Origin: Sipunculus nudus
Taxonomy: Eukaryota > Annelida > Sipuncula > Golfingiida > Sipunculidae
Assembly (NCBI GenBank): GCA_026874595.1
Contig: CM049314.1
Location: 3,121,318 to 3,185,317, forward strand
Direction of reading: 5' to 3'
Length of the DNA: 64,000 bases
The notes beneath the pieces were generated by a model that had not been told where the DNA came from, did not search any database, and saw only the letters and a program-made list of their open reading frames with translations. Shown here in pieces: positions 9,440 through 19,991 of this stretch. Position 1 is the stretch's first letter. Each line of letters opens with the position of its first letter. The position numbers were made by a program, and so were the translations under genes.

Positions 9440-9468
9440 GTGATCTGTTGATATCAGGTTCCGTAACA
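9440..9468 (+). mobile_element. 3' end of the 5' LTR of a Gmr1-like retrotransposon
   Basis: The bases ATCTGTTGATATCAGG, then TTCCGTAACA, match the - strand copy at 35010-35040 (ATCTGTTGTTATTAGG, TTCCGTAACA). In both copies the match ends in CA a few bases before a primer binding site, the expected geometry for an LTR end. Sequence further left is too diverged to define U3 and R. Confidence 0.6.
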
Positions 9469-9474
9469 TAAAAT

Positions 9475-9492
9475 TGGGGGCTTGTCTGGGAG
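9475..9492 (+). promoter_or_regulatory. Primer binding site (tRNA-Pro-like)
   Basis: TGGGGGCTTGTCTGGGA lies six bases after the LTR end. It resembles the complement of a tRNA-Pro 3' end (TGG-GGGCTCGTCCGGGA type). The second copy of the family has CGGGGCACGTCCGGGA at the same place (34985-35003, - strand). It would prime minus-strand DNA synthesis. Confidence 0.55.
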
Positions 9493-9614
9493 GCTTAATA
9501 GTTTTGAAAATTTATTAGCACTTGACCTAAACACATTGCTTATAGTACATTGTTTACAAGATTACACATTGTTTACATCACTTTGTTTACAAGCTTTATC
9601 TCAGTGGTTTCTAG

Positions 9615-9639
9615 CTCAGCTGACTATAAGTCATCTGAG
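9615..9639. other. Terminal hairpin of the nested element
   Basis: CTCAGCTGAC, a five-base TATAA loop, then GTCATCTGAG. The stem pairs at 9 of 10 positions. It stands directly beside the terminal CTAG, as in Helitron-superfamily 3' ends (read on the - strand). Confidence 0.6.
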
Positions 9640-9656
9640 CTATAGTCGTGGTCCAT

Positions 9657-9711
9657 TGTCCGTCGTCCGTCCGTCTGTCCGTCCGTCCTTCTGTCCGGAT
9701 GTACGTCCGTA
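9657..9711 (+). repeat. GTCC-type microsatellite
   Basis: Irregular repeats of GTCC/GTCT/CGTC in tandem, about 50 bases, next to the terminal hairpin of the nested element. Confidence 0.85.
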
Positions 9712-9757
9712 AGACTGGCACGTTTCGACACCGTTGGACCTACGAATCTGAAATTCG

Positions 9758-10965
9758 GCATACAGTTAGATGTCCCCAAAATCTCCTACCATGCCGAAAA
9801 TTGGGTCAATAGGACTTCGTTCCTTCGAGCTATTAAGAAAAAACCTCAATTTTTTATTAGAAATCTATAATCAGGACTGCCTAATATCAAAACCACTCAT
9901 CTGGTTTTCTTCATATTTACCATAAATATTCCTCTATATAGTTACTATGTACATGCCAGATATAAAGTCAGTATTATATAATCTAAAAAAGTTATGGGCC
10001 CAAACATAATGGACTTTGTAAAAAAATCAGGAAGATATTTGGTCACTCAAGACCAAAAGTGTTAAAGGTAGGGACTTTTTTCCAGTAATACAACTTTAAT
10101 AAATCAAAATTTAATTGTATACCAACAATTAGATCAAAATCTGTTAAATTTTTTTAAATATTGGCAAAAATATAAAATTGGTACCTTAAATTTTGCTCAA
10201 CTTTGGCCACGGCACGTTTTTTTCCTGTAAGTACTGTGGATTTAATTTTCACAGCATGTATACACAAGGGTTTAATCTGTTAAAATCTGAAATTTGAAAA
10301 TAAAAGCTGCAAAATAAGGCTAGTTATTGAATTTTTTTAGAGGCTCTTGTTGTATTCCCTTACATTGTCAAGCAGTCCACTTTGATGACTGTAGGTCATT
10401 CAGTGCACGTCTCTATGCTCCCCAGGCTGTTGGCATAATTTTAGATGTCCCCAAAATCTCCTACCATACCGAAAATTGGGTCATTAGGACTTCGTTCCAT
10501 CGAGATATTAAGGAAAAAAAACTCCGTTTTCTATAAAAAAAAAAGCCATTGTAACACTTCAAGGCTGCCTAATATGAAAACCACTGATCTGTTTTTGATC
10601 GTATTTAGTATTCACATTCTTTCGTACATTTTCTATGAATATACCAAAAATTAGGTCAGTATTGGGTATTATTTTGAAGTTATGGGCCAAAACATAATGC
10701 CTTTTCTTTTTAAATCAGGAAATTTATTTACTCACCTAACATGAGAATTGCTGAACCTAGAGACTTTTTTTCAGGAATATAACTTTATTTAATCAAGATT
10801 CAATTGTTTACCCAAATCAGATCAGAATTTTGCAAATTGTTCAAGTTATTAGCATAAAAAATCAATACCTTAAATTTTTTCCAACTTTGGCACTGTTGAT
10901 TTAATTTTTACATCATATATACATAAGGATTTAATCTTTTAAAATCTGAAATTTCAAACAAATTG
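9758..10965 (+). repeat. Direct duplication of ~560 bp inside the nested element
   Basis: Two copies, starting at 9758 and 10432 (period 674), share the words TTAGATGTCCCCAAAATCTC, CCGAAAATTGGGTCA, GACTTCGTTCC, GGCTGCCTAATAT and GGATTTAATCT/GGTTTAATCT in the same order. A third, partial copy lies at about 12310-12425 (GTACATGCCAG, TCAATATTGTGTAATAT). Divergence between copies is high, so the duplication is old. The rest of the insert is AT-rich with a poly-C tract near 11131-11147 and no coding. Confidence 0.7.
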
Positions 10966-12861
10966 ATTGGAAAGAATAGCTTTTATTCATGTTTTCATAC
11001 ACCATGTCAAGTGTTGTTTACATCTAGCCCACCTAGTAGTACAGCCTTCACTTGCATTATGTAACCCACCCCAGGCAGCTTGCCTTGGGTCAGCTTGGCC
11101 ACTACCAGCAGGCTTCCCCTCTGCCCTGCACTCCCCCCCCCCCCCCCCGATGGTGCATAAACTAGATGAATGTTATTATTTTCTCTATTTGATTCATTCT
11201 TATTCTAGGCTGTGCTACATTTTAGATTTTGTATTGAACCACAAGGGTTACAATGATTAAAGTGTACATTTAATTGTCCACAAAGTGGTGTATTGCTAAG
11301 AAAGTGTGGATGTTCATGAGATAAGTAATTCCTTACGTCAGAAGAGTAAAAACTTCACCAGGTGTGAAATTGACTATTAATTCCAGTAATAAATTAAAAC
11401 TGGGATAGTAATTAGCACAATGATATTGTTTGTCCCTCATTCAACCAACAGTGTGTATACTTTATTTGAAAACATGTTTTATTTTATCATATTTACTGAA
11501 TCTTTTTATTTCATTTTGGTGAATAAAATTAAGCATGTACTGAAAACTCCAATTTGCAAAACTTTTTAATAGTGATTCAAGGAATATTCCTGTAGGGGGC
11601 CATGTTGTGGCAGTATATTCTTTTAAATTCCGTTTAAACATTTATTTAAAAATAATAAAATATATGTGTATGCATAATATGACCCAATATGAGCTACACT
11701 CTGTATATATATGATGATTGCAACTTTTGCAACAATTCTAATATTTTAACTTATAGTTTCAGTTTTTTACTTTGTATATATAATGATTGCAACTTTTGCA
11801 ACAATACTAATATTTTAACTTATATTTTCAGGTTTTTTTTATTAAAAATTTATAAAACCTGTAAATAAAAAAATGATTCAGATAAAAACTTCTTAATGGA
11901 AAAAGTGGATATGCTTAAAAAAATAGGATTATATATAAACTTAAATGCATTAATTCCTTGAAAGTGAAATAAAGGTATTAGTCCATTCTGTCCATTTGCC
12001 TGTCCATCTGTAAATTTTCATATGCATCACAGTATCTCAAAACTTTTACTGTTTTTCTTCATGACAGTCTTACCAGAGTATTAGTTTGCAATCATATATT
12101 TAGAACTTTACTATAACCAAGTAGGAGGGCCCCTTTCCTCTTAGCCTTTCATATTCTTTTATAAATGAAAAACATTACAATAGAATATTTCTAGATCCAC
12201 CTCCGTGCTGTCCTCACTTTTCCCTTCTCCGAACCCCATCCCAAAGTCAGCCTCAGTAAGCAAGAACAAGATGAATCAGATATATTCATACTTTAATATT
12301 TTGTATAACTATTCGTCCATAGGTACCTATGTACATGCCAGGAATTATGTCAATATTGTGTAATATGTAGACATAGTGGGCATCACAATAATGTACCTTG
12401 TCAAGACTAAAGAGATATTGTGTCATACAGTCACAAATTCATAAATCCTTCATCAGCATAGTTAATCATAACATCATATCTGTCAAATTGAAAGCTTGCA
12501 GACTACCATATACACTTTAGATCCTTCAACAAATAGCCTTATCATCATTCTACTACTGCTTATTACTGCTGTCATTGCATTCATATTTGCTCAAATATAT
12601 CACAATTTTCAACCCCTCCTAAATAAATAAAAAAAAACCACTATATTTGACTCTATTAATTCATCAGTCAGGTAATTTCATTTATCATTTACTCACATAT
12701 TACATTACATTCCTTTATAATAGGCCAACATGTCCATGATATTCATAAGCTTTATTCACTCGATATAGTATCACAGTGGAGAAACATTTATAGTCCAATC
12801 ACGATCAGCTGAGCGCCGTGACCCATGGGTCCCTTGTTTGTTATTGTTTCAACATCTTTAC

Positions 12862-14000
12862 ATGGCAGATTTCAAACCTGAGACCATTTTTGAGGATCCC
12901 GACGCCGATCAACTTGAACAGTTGACAAAGGAACATTTGTTGCGTTAGGGACAACACTTAGGGTTAAGTCTGAAGAAAAAGCTTTAAAAGGCATGATATC
13001 ATTGCTAAAATCATGCAATATCTAGTTAGGAAAGGTTTGATTGAAGAGAGTTAAGCGGAAACATTAAAAAATGACAGCCTTGCTATGCAGTTTGAATTAA
13101 AGAAAGTTAGAAATGCAACATGAGCTAGCATTAAAACAGTTATAATTAGAAAAAAAAAACAAAGAGAAGAATGGGAACTAGAAAAACAAAGAGAAGAGAG
13201 GGAAGAACATGAAAGGTTAGAAAGAGAAAGACTAGGAAAAGAAAAAGAAATTGAGTTAAAACGACTTGATTTAGAAAGACTTAAATTAGAACATAGTCTA
13301 CGTGCTGCCCCAACTCACAGTTCTGATGTTACTAAACACATGACTTGTCCCACCTTAAAATGACCAAAGGAAAATTGGACTATGCTATTACAAAGTGTAT
13401 TGACTGGAAAGGCCAGAGAAATTTATCCAGAGCTTCCAGTAAAAGCCGCTGCTGACTATGACTATGTTAAACGGGTAATCCTAAACGGTTATGAGTTATT
13501 TCCGGAGGTTTCCCGCCAGAAATTCAGAAATTAGGAAAATCGCAACGAACAGACCTATGTCGAATTTGCTAGGACATAAGATCAGCTGTTTGTTCGCTGG
13601 TTTAGTTCTAAAAGTGTAATGAAAGATTGTGACAATTTGCGCCAGGTGATTTTGCTTGTAAATTTTAAGCGTTGCATTAAAGCAGATGTTAAAACTTTTC
13701 TGGATGAGAAAAGTCACGAAACACTTGACATTGCTGCTCAATTAGCTGATGACTATTCATTAACACACAAAATGTCCTTTACTAGCAAATTAAACCAGTC
13801 ATTCACAAACAAGAATGTAATTCAGTATTGTCAAAAGAAGTTTAAAGCGCAGTCACCAACTACTAGTAATCCTGATAGTTCAGCAAAGTCAATTGCTACA
13901 CCTCAGTCCACGTCCACTGTGTCTGATCCAACCAGGCCAGTCATTTTCAGAGAAAATCTGTAATTACTGCAAAAAGGAATGTCATATAAAATCTGACTGC
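12862..14000 (+). pseudogene. gag: Gag of Gmr1-like retrotransposon (decayed)
   Basis: ATG at 12862 opens a frame (MADFKPETIFEDPDADQLEQ) that meets TAG near 12946. Downstream, fragments in changing frames give a long Glu/Lys/Arg coiled-coil segment (13090-13300). They continue into a SCAN-like capsid region (LTGKAREIYPELPVKAAADY, then FVRWFSSKSVMKDC and FKRCIKADVKTFLDE) and end in a zinc knuckle at 13959-14000. The knuckle keeps C-x2-C-x4-H-x4-C but has Cys for the usual Gly before His. The family of vertebrate SCAN domains is known to derive from Gmr1-like gag. Several stops and shifts make it non-functional. The - strand copy at 33.9-34.9 kb aligns along the whole length. Confidence 0.75.
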
Positions 14001-14109
14001 TAGAAACTTGCAAATACAACAAACGATCATTCTTCTGGTTTTGTTTCAAAATTTATGCACAGAATAGTACAATAGCCAGACTCTTTTCATGTAAATAAGG
14101 GGTACAACT

Positions 14110-15220
14110 CCTTTATTGACCCTAAAAAAGAGTGTTTTGCTACGGAGGCCAACGTGTCGTCTAAATGTAAAGAAGAATCCGTAGCTTTCGGGGTAAAAAC
14201 TTCAGTTTATTCCTGCGAGAAATTTAAGAAGGGTAGGTCCTTTCAAGACTCCTGCAAGGAGTTTCCTTTAAATAAGGCTTAGTCCTTTAATGACTCTTGC
14301 GAGATTATTTCAAATGAGGCTAGGTCCTCTTATGACAAACAGAAGATTGTTTCTGCTGAGGGAAATTCCTCTGTTGACTCCCATGAGGAGTTTGATTGTA
14401 ATAATGATGTAGATTCCTTTTATGACTTCTTAAAAAGAGATTATAACTGACACTATCAGTGTCAGTTCCTTGTTTGATGAAACTGAGGTAGTAGATTCCT
14501 CTCCTGATTCCGAAATGGAGTTATTTGAGCTATTCATACACGATGATTTTGTATCACTTTTAAGTGATTATTTCAGATTCTATCCTTATTAGAATTTTGA
14601 GGGACATTGGTACAGGCCAAACTCTCATGTTAGCAAACGTTTTGCTTTTTTTCTAATAGGTCCTTTACTTGTGCACATGCACTTGTTAATGGTGTGTTTT
14701 CAGACAAGCACACTTCAATTCCGCTTCACAGTATACATTTAAAGTCAGATTTGATTTCTGGAAATATTACTGTGGGCATAAGAACTACTTTACCCTTTAA
14801 GGTGATTCAGTCGCTGCTAGGCAAAAATGTTGCAGGTGACAAAGTACAGATTGTACCAATAGCGACAGAAAAGCCGTCACTTGATCAGGACACTGATCCT
14901 GAAAGTCAGCATATTCCTGGTTTGTATCCTTCATGTGCTGTAACTAGATCTATGGCCAAGAAAAACACACATCAGGATAATGGTCCAGAAAATAACACTC
15001 TGGGAGTCATTAGTGACTCGTCTAATGACTCGCCCGTACAGGAGGCAGCATTTGCAAGGTCAGAACTTATCGCGGAACAGCATAAGGAACCCGATATTTC
15101 ATGTTTGTTTCCCAGAGCAGTTTCTAAAGATGAACTGTCACAAAACCGAGTTTGTTTCTATGATAAGAATGGAGTGCTTGTGCATAAATGGCGACAACCT
15201 GATGTATGCGATGATGATTA
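14110..15220 (+). pseudogene. Protease/linker region of the Gmr1-like pol
   Basis: A Ser/Glu/Lys-rich spacer with repeated DSC-E-F and YDSC-like words (14150-14500) leads to an open stretch of 175 codons at 14694-15221. That stretch contains HSIHLKSDLISGNITVGIR, LLGKNVAGDKV and LYPSCAVTRSMAKK, the segment that joins the aspartyl protease to integrase in this class of element. No clear D-T/S-G protease triad was found, so the protease core itself is probably in the eroded part before 14694. The open stretch extends to the Asp-rich VCDDD just before the integrase zinc-binding part. Confidence 0.55.
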
Positions 15221-15234
15221 GTGGGCCATCAAAC

Positions 15235-16300
15235 ATCAAATAGTAATGGCCAAAAGCTTTCGCGATGAAATTCTAAGCATGGCACATGCGGCTCCTTTGT
15301 CTGGCCATTTAGGTATAAATAGAACCTAACAGAAAGTTAGTACACACTTCTATTGGCCTAACCTCAGGACTGATGTTGAACAATATTGAAATCATGCCAT
15401 ACATGCCAGATGGTGGGCAAGCCCAATCAGAATTCCTAAAGCCCCACTTTGGTCTATCCCTGCTTTCGTGGAACCTTTTAGTAGGATTGTTGACTGTGTT
15501 GGACCACTGCCCAAAACAAAATCTGGACATGAATACTTGCTGACAATTATGTGCGTATCTACCAGGTTCCCTGAGGCAATACCATTAGGCAAAATTAATG
15601 CCAAAAGTGTTGTCAAGGTTCTGACCAAGTCTTTTACAACTTTTGGATGACCAAAATCCGTCCAGTCTGACCAAAGGTCTACTTTTATGTCTGGCTTATT
15701 CCAGCAAGTTATGCTTGAGCTAGGTATAAAACAGTAGAGCTCTTAGCCATAACATCTTGAAAGTCAGGGCGCCCTCGAGCATTTTCACCAGACATTAAAA
15801 AACATGATTAGGACCTATTGCTATGACACACAAAGAGACTGGGATGAAGGAATCCACCTAATGCTGTTTGCAGTCAGAGAATCCTTTCAAGAGTCCTTGG
15901 GTTTCAGTCCCTTTGAACTAGTTTTTGACACTCAGTTCGCGGTCCATTAAAATTGCTTAAAGAGAAACTCTTGTGTGGGGATCCTGTTGCAGTATGTCTC
16001 AGACTTTCGCACTAAACTACACAATGCTTTTGAGATTTCAAAGTCTAATCTAAAATATGCACAAAGTAAAATGAAAACAAGTTATTACAGGCACACTGTA
16101 AGTAGGACGTTTGAGCCTGGTGAAAAGGTCCTTGCATTCCTTCCATCCCTGGGAGACCTCTGCAAGCTAGGTATTTTGGTCCTTACATTTTTGACAAGAA
16201 AGTAAGTGAGTTAAATTACATACTGTTAACACCAGTTAGGCGTAATAAAAAATATCTGTGCCATGTTAACATGTTGAAATCATATTATCACAAAATAGAA
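15235..16300 (+). pseudogene. Integrase of Gmr1-like element, located upstream of RT
   Basis: Reading through frameshifts, the order is: a zinc-binding N-terminus (GHLGIN, FYWPNLRTDVEQY, CHTCQMVG near 15300-15425), then a DDE core. The first Asp is in IVDCVGPLPKTKSGHEYL (about 15485), the second in SVQSDQRSTF (about 15665), and the Glu region has become GALEHFHQTLKNMI (about 15765-15800). The C-terminal part (15975-16300) has AQSKMKTSYYRH, FEPGEKVLAFLP and HVNMLKSYYHK. The enzyme would insert element cDNA in the nucleus. It is interrupted by at least six stops or shifts. It lies before, not after, the RT, the Gmr1 arrangement. Confidence 0.75.
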
Positions 16301-16499
16301 CATCAGATATTGTGCATAGTGTTACTGCTGTTAAAATTTGTGTGGTAACAGACCCTGACCCAGTTAATATAGGTACTGATTGTAAGTGTGATGTAGACAT
16401 TCAGTGTGGAACAGTACCACTAAAAAGCTCAGACGTGCTTAAAAAACCTGGATGCCAAACTGTCACACCTTACCCCACAACAACAACAAGACCTCAAGA

Positions 16500-17465
16500 A
16501 CCTGCTGCGGAATTATGAGCATTTGCTTAGTGACATTCCAACGCGAACTAAAATATTGTTCCATGAAGTCGATCTTGGCGAGACAAGCGCAGTCAAGCAG
16601 CATCCTTATAGACTGAATCCAGAAAAGCAAAAATATCGACAAGATAGGGTTTAATATTTGCTGGAAAATGATTTAATTGAACCTAGTAACAGTTACTGGA
16701 GTTCACCATGTTTTCTTGTGCCAAAACTTATATGGAAGTTACCGTATGTGCACAGATTATCGAAAACTGAACTCTGTCTCAAGACTGACATGTTCCCGAT
16801 TCCGAGGATCGATGACTGTATTGATCGAGTAGGTGTCTCCAGATATGTTTCCAAGTTTGACTTGCTAATAGGATTCTGGCAAGTTCCGCTGACGGAACGA
16901 GCGAAAGAAGTGTCCGCATTTGTGACGCCGCAAGGATTGTACCAATATAAGTTATGCCGTTTGGCTTGAAGAACTCGGCAGCTACGTTCAAGCGCCTCGT
17001 CCATATGGTTGTCAAGGACATTCAGGGCTGCGACGCATATATTGATGACCTTATTGTGTTCAGTGACACCTAGGAGAAACATCTGCAAATTCTTCGCAAC
17101 ATCTTCCAAAGACTCAGTGAAGCACGTCTGACCATAAACTTAGTAAACTCTGAGATTTGTCATGCACAAGTAACATTTTTGGGTCATATTGTAGGGCAGG
17201 GTCAAGTAAAAGTGCTGTTTCTGCATTTCCTAGACCAGAAAACAATAAGCAAATAATGCGTTTTTTTGGTATGGTTGGGTACTACAGCAAATTTTGCCCA
17301 ATTATTTTTCTGCTGTAGCTGAACCTTTGACTAATTTGTTAAAGAAGAAACAAAAGTTTGTATGGAATGTTAAGTGTGAAAATGCATTTTAGAATTTGAA
17401 AGCAATTCTGCAAAGTTCACATATATGCGGGGAACTGTCGGTTTTTCAGACTAATCTATTAAATT
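16500..17465 (+). pseudogene. Reverse transcriptase of Gmr1-like element, truncated
   Basis: The RT begins about 200 bases after the integrase. Blocks read in order are: LLENDLIEPSNSYWSSPCF, DMFPIPRIDDCIDRVG, SKFDLLIGFWQVPL, EVSAFVTPQGLYQYK, FGLKNSAATFKRLV, the catalytic YIDDLIVFSDT at 17038-17070, and FLGHIVGQGQVK. The segment then reads LTNLLKKKQKFVWN and ends at about 17465 as RNase H should begin. Satellite sequence takes over there, so RNase H and the 3' LTR are missing. The catalytic Asp pair is kept, but stops and shifts occur near 16655, 16740, 16970 and 17070. Confidence 0.8.
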
Positions 17466-17472
17466 CTTTGCT

Positions 17473-19400
17473 ACCATTGCGCATAGCCGGGCACAACGCG
17501 CACTCAGCATCTACTCAAAGGCTATTAAGCGCAAAGTGCGCGGTAGCAAATAGCAGTAGCACAGTAGCATTTGCTACCCTTGCGCATTGCTTGCCACATC
17601 GCGCAATGAGCTGCCACTGGACTTGCTACTATCATACACAGACCTGCTCGTACGCGCAAACCGCGCGGTAGCAAATGGCTGTCATTGCTACCCATGATCC
17701 CTATGCACAGACCGCCTCATATGTGCAAAGTGCGCGGTAGCAAGTCAGACCTGCGCGCTAGCAAGTGGCTGTCATTGCTATCATTGCGGCCATGGTTGCC
17801 AAATCTACTTCTATTGACGTACTGCAAGTCTTTGCTGCCAGAGGTCGCTCGGACAGGACCACTCAAAGCAATATGCGCGGTAGCAATTAATTGTCATAAA
17901 GTAGCAAACAGATCTGCGCAGTAGCAAATGCCATGGGTCATATTAAGCTGCGATCGAGATCGCAATGCGCAATGTGCGCGGTAGCAAACAGACCTGCGCG
18001 GTAGCAAGTTCCTGTCATCACGGACAGGACCACTTATAGCGTTATGCGCGATAGCAATTAATTGTCGTAAAGCAGCAAACAGATCTGCGCAGTAGCAAAG
18101 GACATGGGTCATATTAAGCTGCGATCGCAATGCGCAATGTGCGCGGTAGCAAATAGACCTGCGCGGTAGCAAGTTGCTGTCAGCTGCTCTGCATGGGGAC
18201 TATGTCTTTGCGATCACAAAATCTGCTACTGTTAACGTAGTGCAAGTCTTAACTGTCAGGGGTCGCTCGGACACGACCACTCAAAGCAATATGCGCGGTA
18301 GCAATTAACTGTCGCAAAGTAGAAAACAGATCTGCGCGGTAGCAAATGCCATGGGTCATATTCAGCTGGCATTGCGCAATGTGCGCCGTAGTAAACAGAC
18401 CTGCGCGGTAACAAGTAGCTTTCAGCTGCTTTGCATGGAGAGTGGTCTTTGCGATCGCAAAATCTGCTACTATTAACGTAGTGCAAGTCTTTTCTGTCAG
18501 AGGTTGCTCGGACACGACGACTCAAAGCAATATGCGCGGTAGCAATTAATTGTGCAAAGTAGCAAACAGATCTGCGCGGTAGCAAATGCCATGGGTCATA
18601 TTCAGCTGGCAATGCGCAATGTGCACGGTAGCAAACAGACCTGCGCGGTAGCAAGTTGTTGTAAGCTCCGGTGCATGGGCACTATGTCTTTGCGATCGCA
18701 AAATCTGCTCCTATTTACCTAGTGCAAGTCTTTCCTGTCAGATGTCGCTCGGACAGGACTACTCATAGCAATATGCGCGGTAGCAATTAACTGTCGCAAA
18801 GTAGCAAACAGATCTGCGCGGTAGCAAATGCCATGGGTCATATTCAGCTGCGATCGCAATGCGCAATGTGCGCGGTAGCAAACAGACCTGCGCGGTAGGA
18901 AGTTGTTGTTGCCTGCTACCATGGGGACTATGAATTTGCGATCGCAAAATCTGCTATTGTTGACGTAGTGCAAGCCTTTGCTGCTAGAGGTCGCTCGGAC
19001 AAGACCACCCAGACCAATATGCGCGGTAGCAATTAACTGTCGCAAAGTAGCAAACAGAATTGCGCGGTAGCAAGTGCCATTGACATATTTAGCTGCGATT
19101 GCAATGCGCCATGTGCGCGGTAGCAAATCAAATTTGCGCGCTAGCCCGAACCCGGTTGAAGCTATCTATTGCGATCGAAACTTTTGCTGCTATCGTGTCA
19201 GTGCAAGTCTATGTAGCCATAGGTCGCCCAGTTAGGCCTGCAATAAGCTTTGCAATAGGCGATTGAGGAATTAGTACTCGCAGAGTAACACATTGATCTG
19301 CGCAGTAGCAGGTGTTACGGGCCATATTAACTTGCGACAGCAAAGCGCAATGTGCACGGTAGCAAAACAGACCTGCGAAATAACAAGTGTTTGTTATAAT
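17473..19400 (+). repeat. ~240 bp satellite array (GGTAGCAA family)
   Basis: About seven or eight monomers, some shortened. Each carries TCGCTCGGACA(A/G)GACCAC, ATGCGCGGTAGCAATTAA, TGTCGCAAAGTAGCAAACAG, GCCATGGGTCATATT, GCGCAATGTGCGCGGTAGC and GCATGGGGACTATG. GCATGGGGACTATG-type landmarks near 18185, 18430, 18667 and 18915 give periods of 238-247 bases. One unit around 18015 lacks about 70 bases. The array starts exactly where the Gmr1 RT breaks off and is markedly more GC-rich than its surroundings. The many - strand open frames in it are products of the repeat, not genes. Confidence 0.85.
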
Positions 19401-19946
19401 TTTTTTATTAAAATATTCACTCATGATATATTAACATTTAATTTTGACCACTTGTTCCAAACCTTTGTCGCCCTTCTCTTACAAAATCTTCTTGTTTGAT
19501 TACAAAAGTAGCCATTGGCTAATAGACAAGCTCTCCTGTAAACATGTATAACATGTTAACAATGACGATCACAACATATATACATTTAAGTATAAGGTGA
19601 CATTTAAGGATAAGGTGACATATAAGCACGTGGTAAAATATATACAACATAATATAGGCGACAAATAATCTTACAGAATGACTAAACATAAACAGACTTA
19701 ATGCGGCATTTCTCCCATATAATATGAATGCTTTTCACTTTTCGTTTTCAGTTTTGGTTGTAGGATCAAGTCTGATACAGAAATTTACATCGTATTTTTC
19801 TTCGTCAAATGCTGTTTTAATGAAAGAGGACGTCGGATCGACATCGGTTGTACCTTGAACATTGCAATAACTAGTACGTGTTACGTGCTTTCTTCAGCTG
19901 CAGTACAGTTAAATAATGGGCTCTCTGTTTTACCCGATTTTAAACC

Positions 19947-19990
<44 letters not shown>
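19401..19990. other. Non-repetitive spacer between satellites, with (AT)n(GT)n tail
   Basis: No gene seen. A small direct repeat (AAGGTGACATTTAAGG, ATAAGGTGACATATAAG) lies near 19591-19626. An (AT)n-(GT)n microsatellite at 19947-19990 borders the next satellite. Confidence 0.6.

Positions 19991-19991
<1 letters not shown>

Larger units (their letters stand above)
9611..12836 (-). mobile_element. Nested Helentron/HINE-like repeat inside the retrotransposon leader
   Basis: Comparison with the - strand copy of the same retrotransposon near 34.9 kb shows continuous sequence (TTTTGTTATTGTTT) where this copy has a ~3.2 kb insert. The insert begins CTAG followed by a 10-bp stem hairpin. It ends in a CCCATGGGTCCCTTG block, and both ends carry GCTCAGCTGA in inverted orientation near the terminus. 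A CTRR end with an adjacent hairpin, insertion between T residues, a GTCC microsatellite and internal duplications fit a non-autonomous Helentron-type element. No Rep/helicase coding is seen. The class is an inference; the nesting itself is seen directly. Confidence 0.55.

Noticed and set aside
11131-11147. Poly-C tract as a polypurine tract of an LTR element
   Set aside because: No LTR start follows it and it lies inside the nested Helentron-like repeat.
17894-19424. Long - strand open frames (up to 135 codons) in the 240-bp satellite
   Set aside because: Repeated CYRADLFATLRQLIATAH-type translations are a product of the satellite, not a conserved protein.
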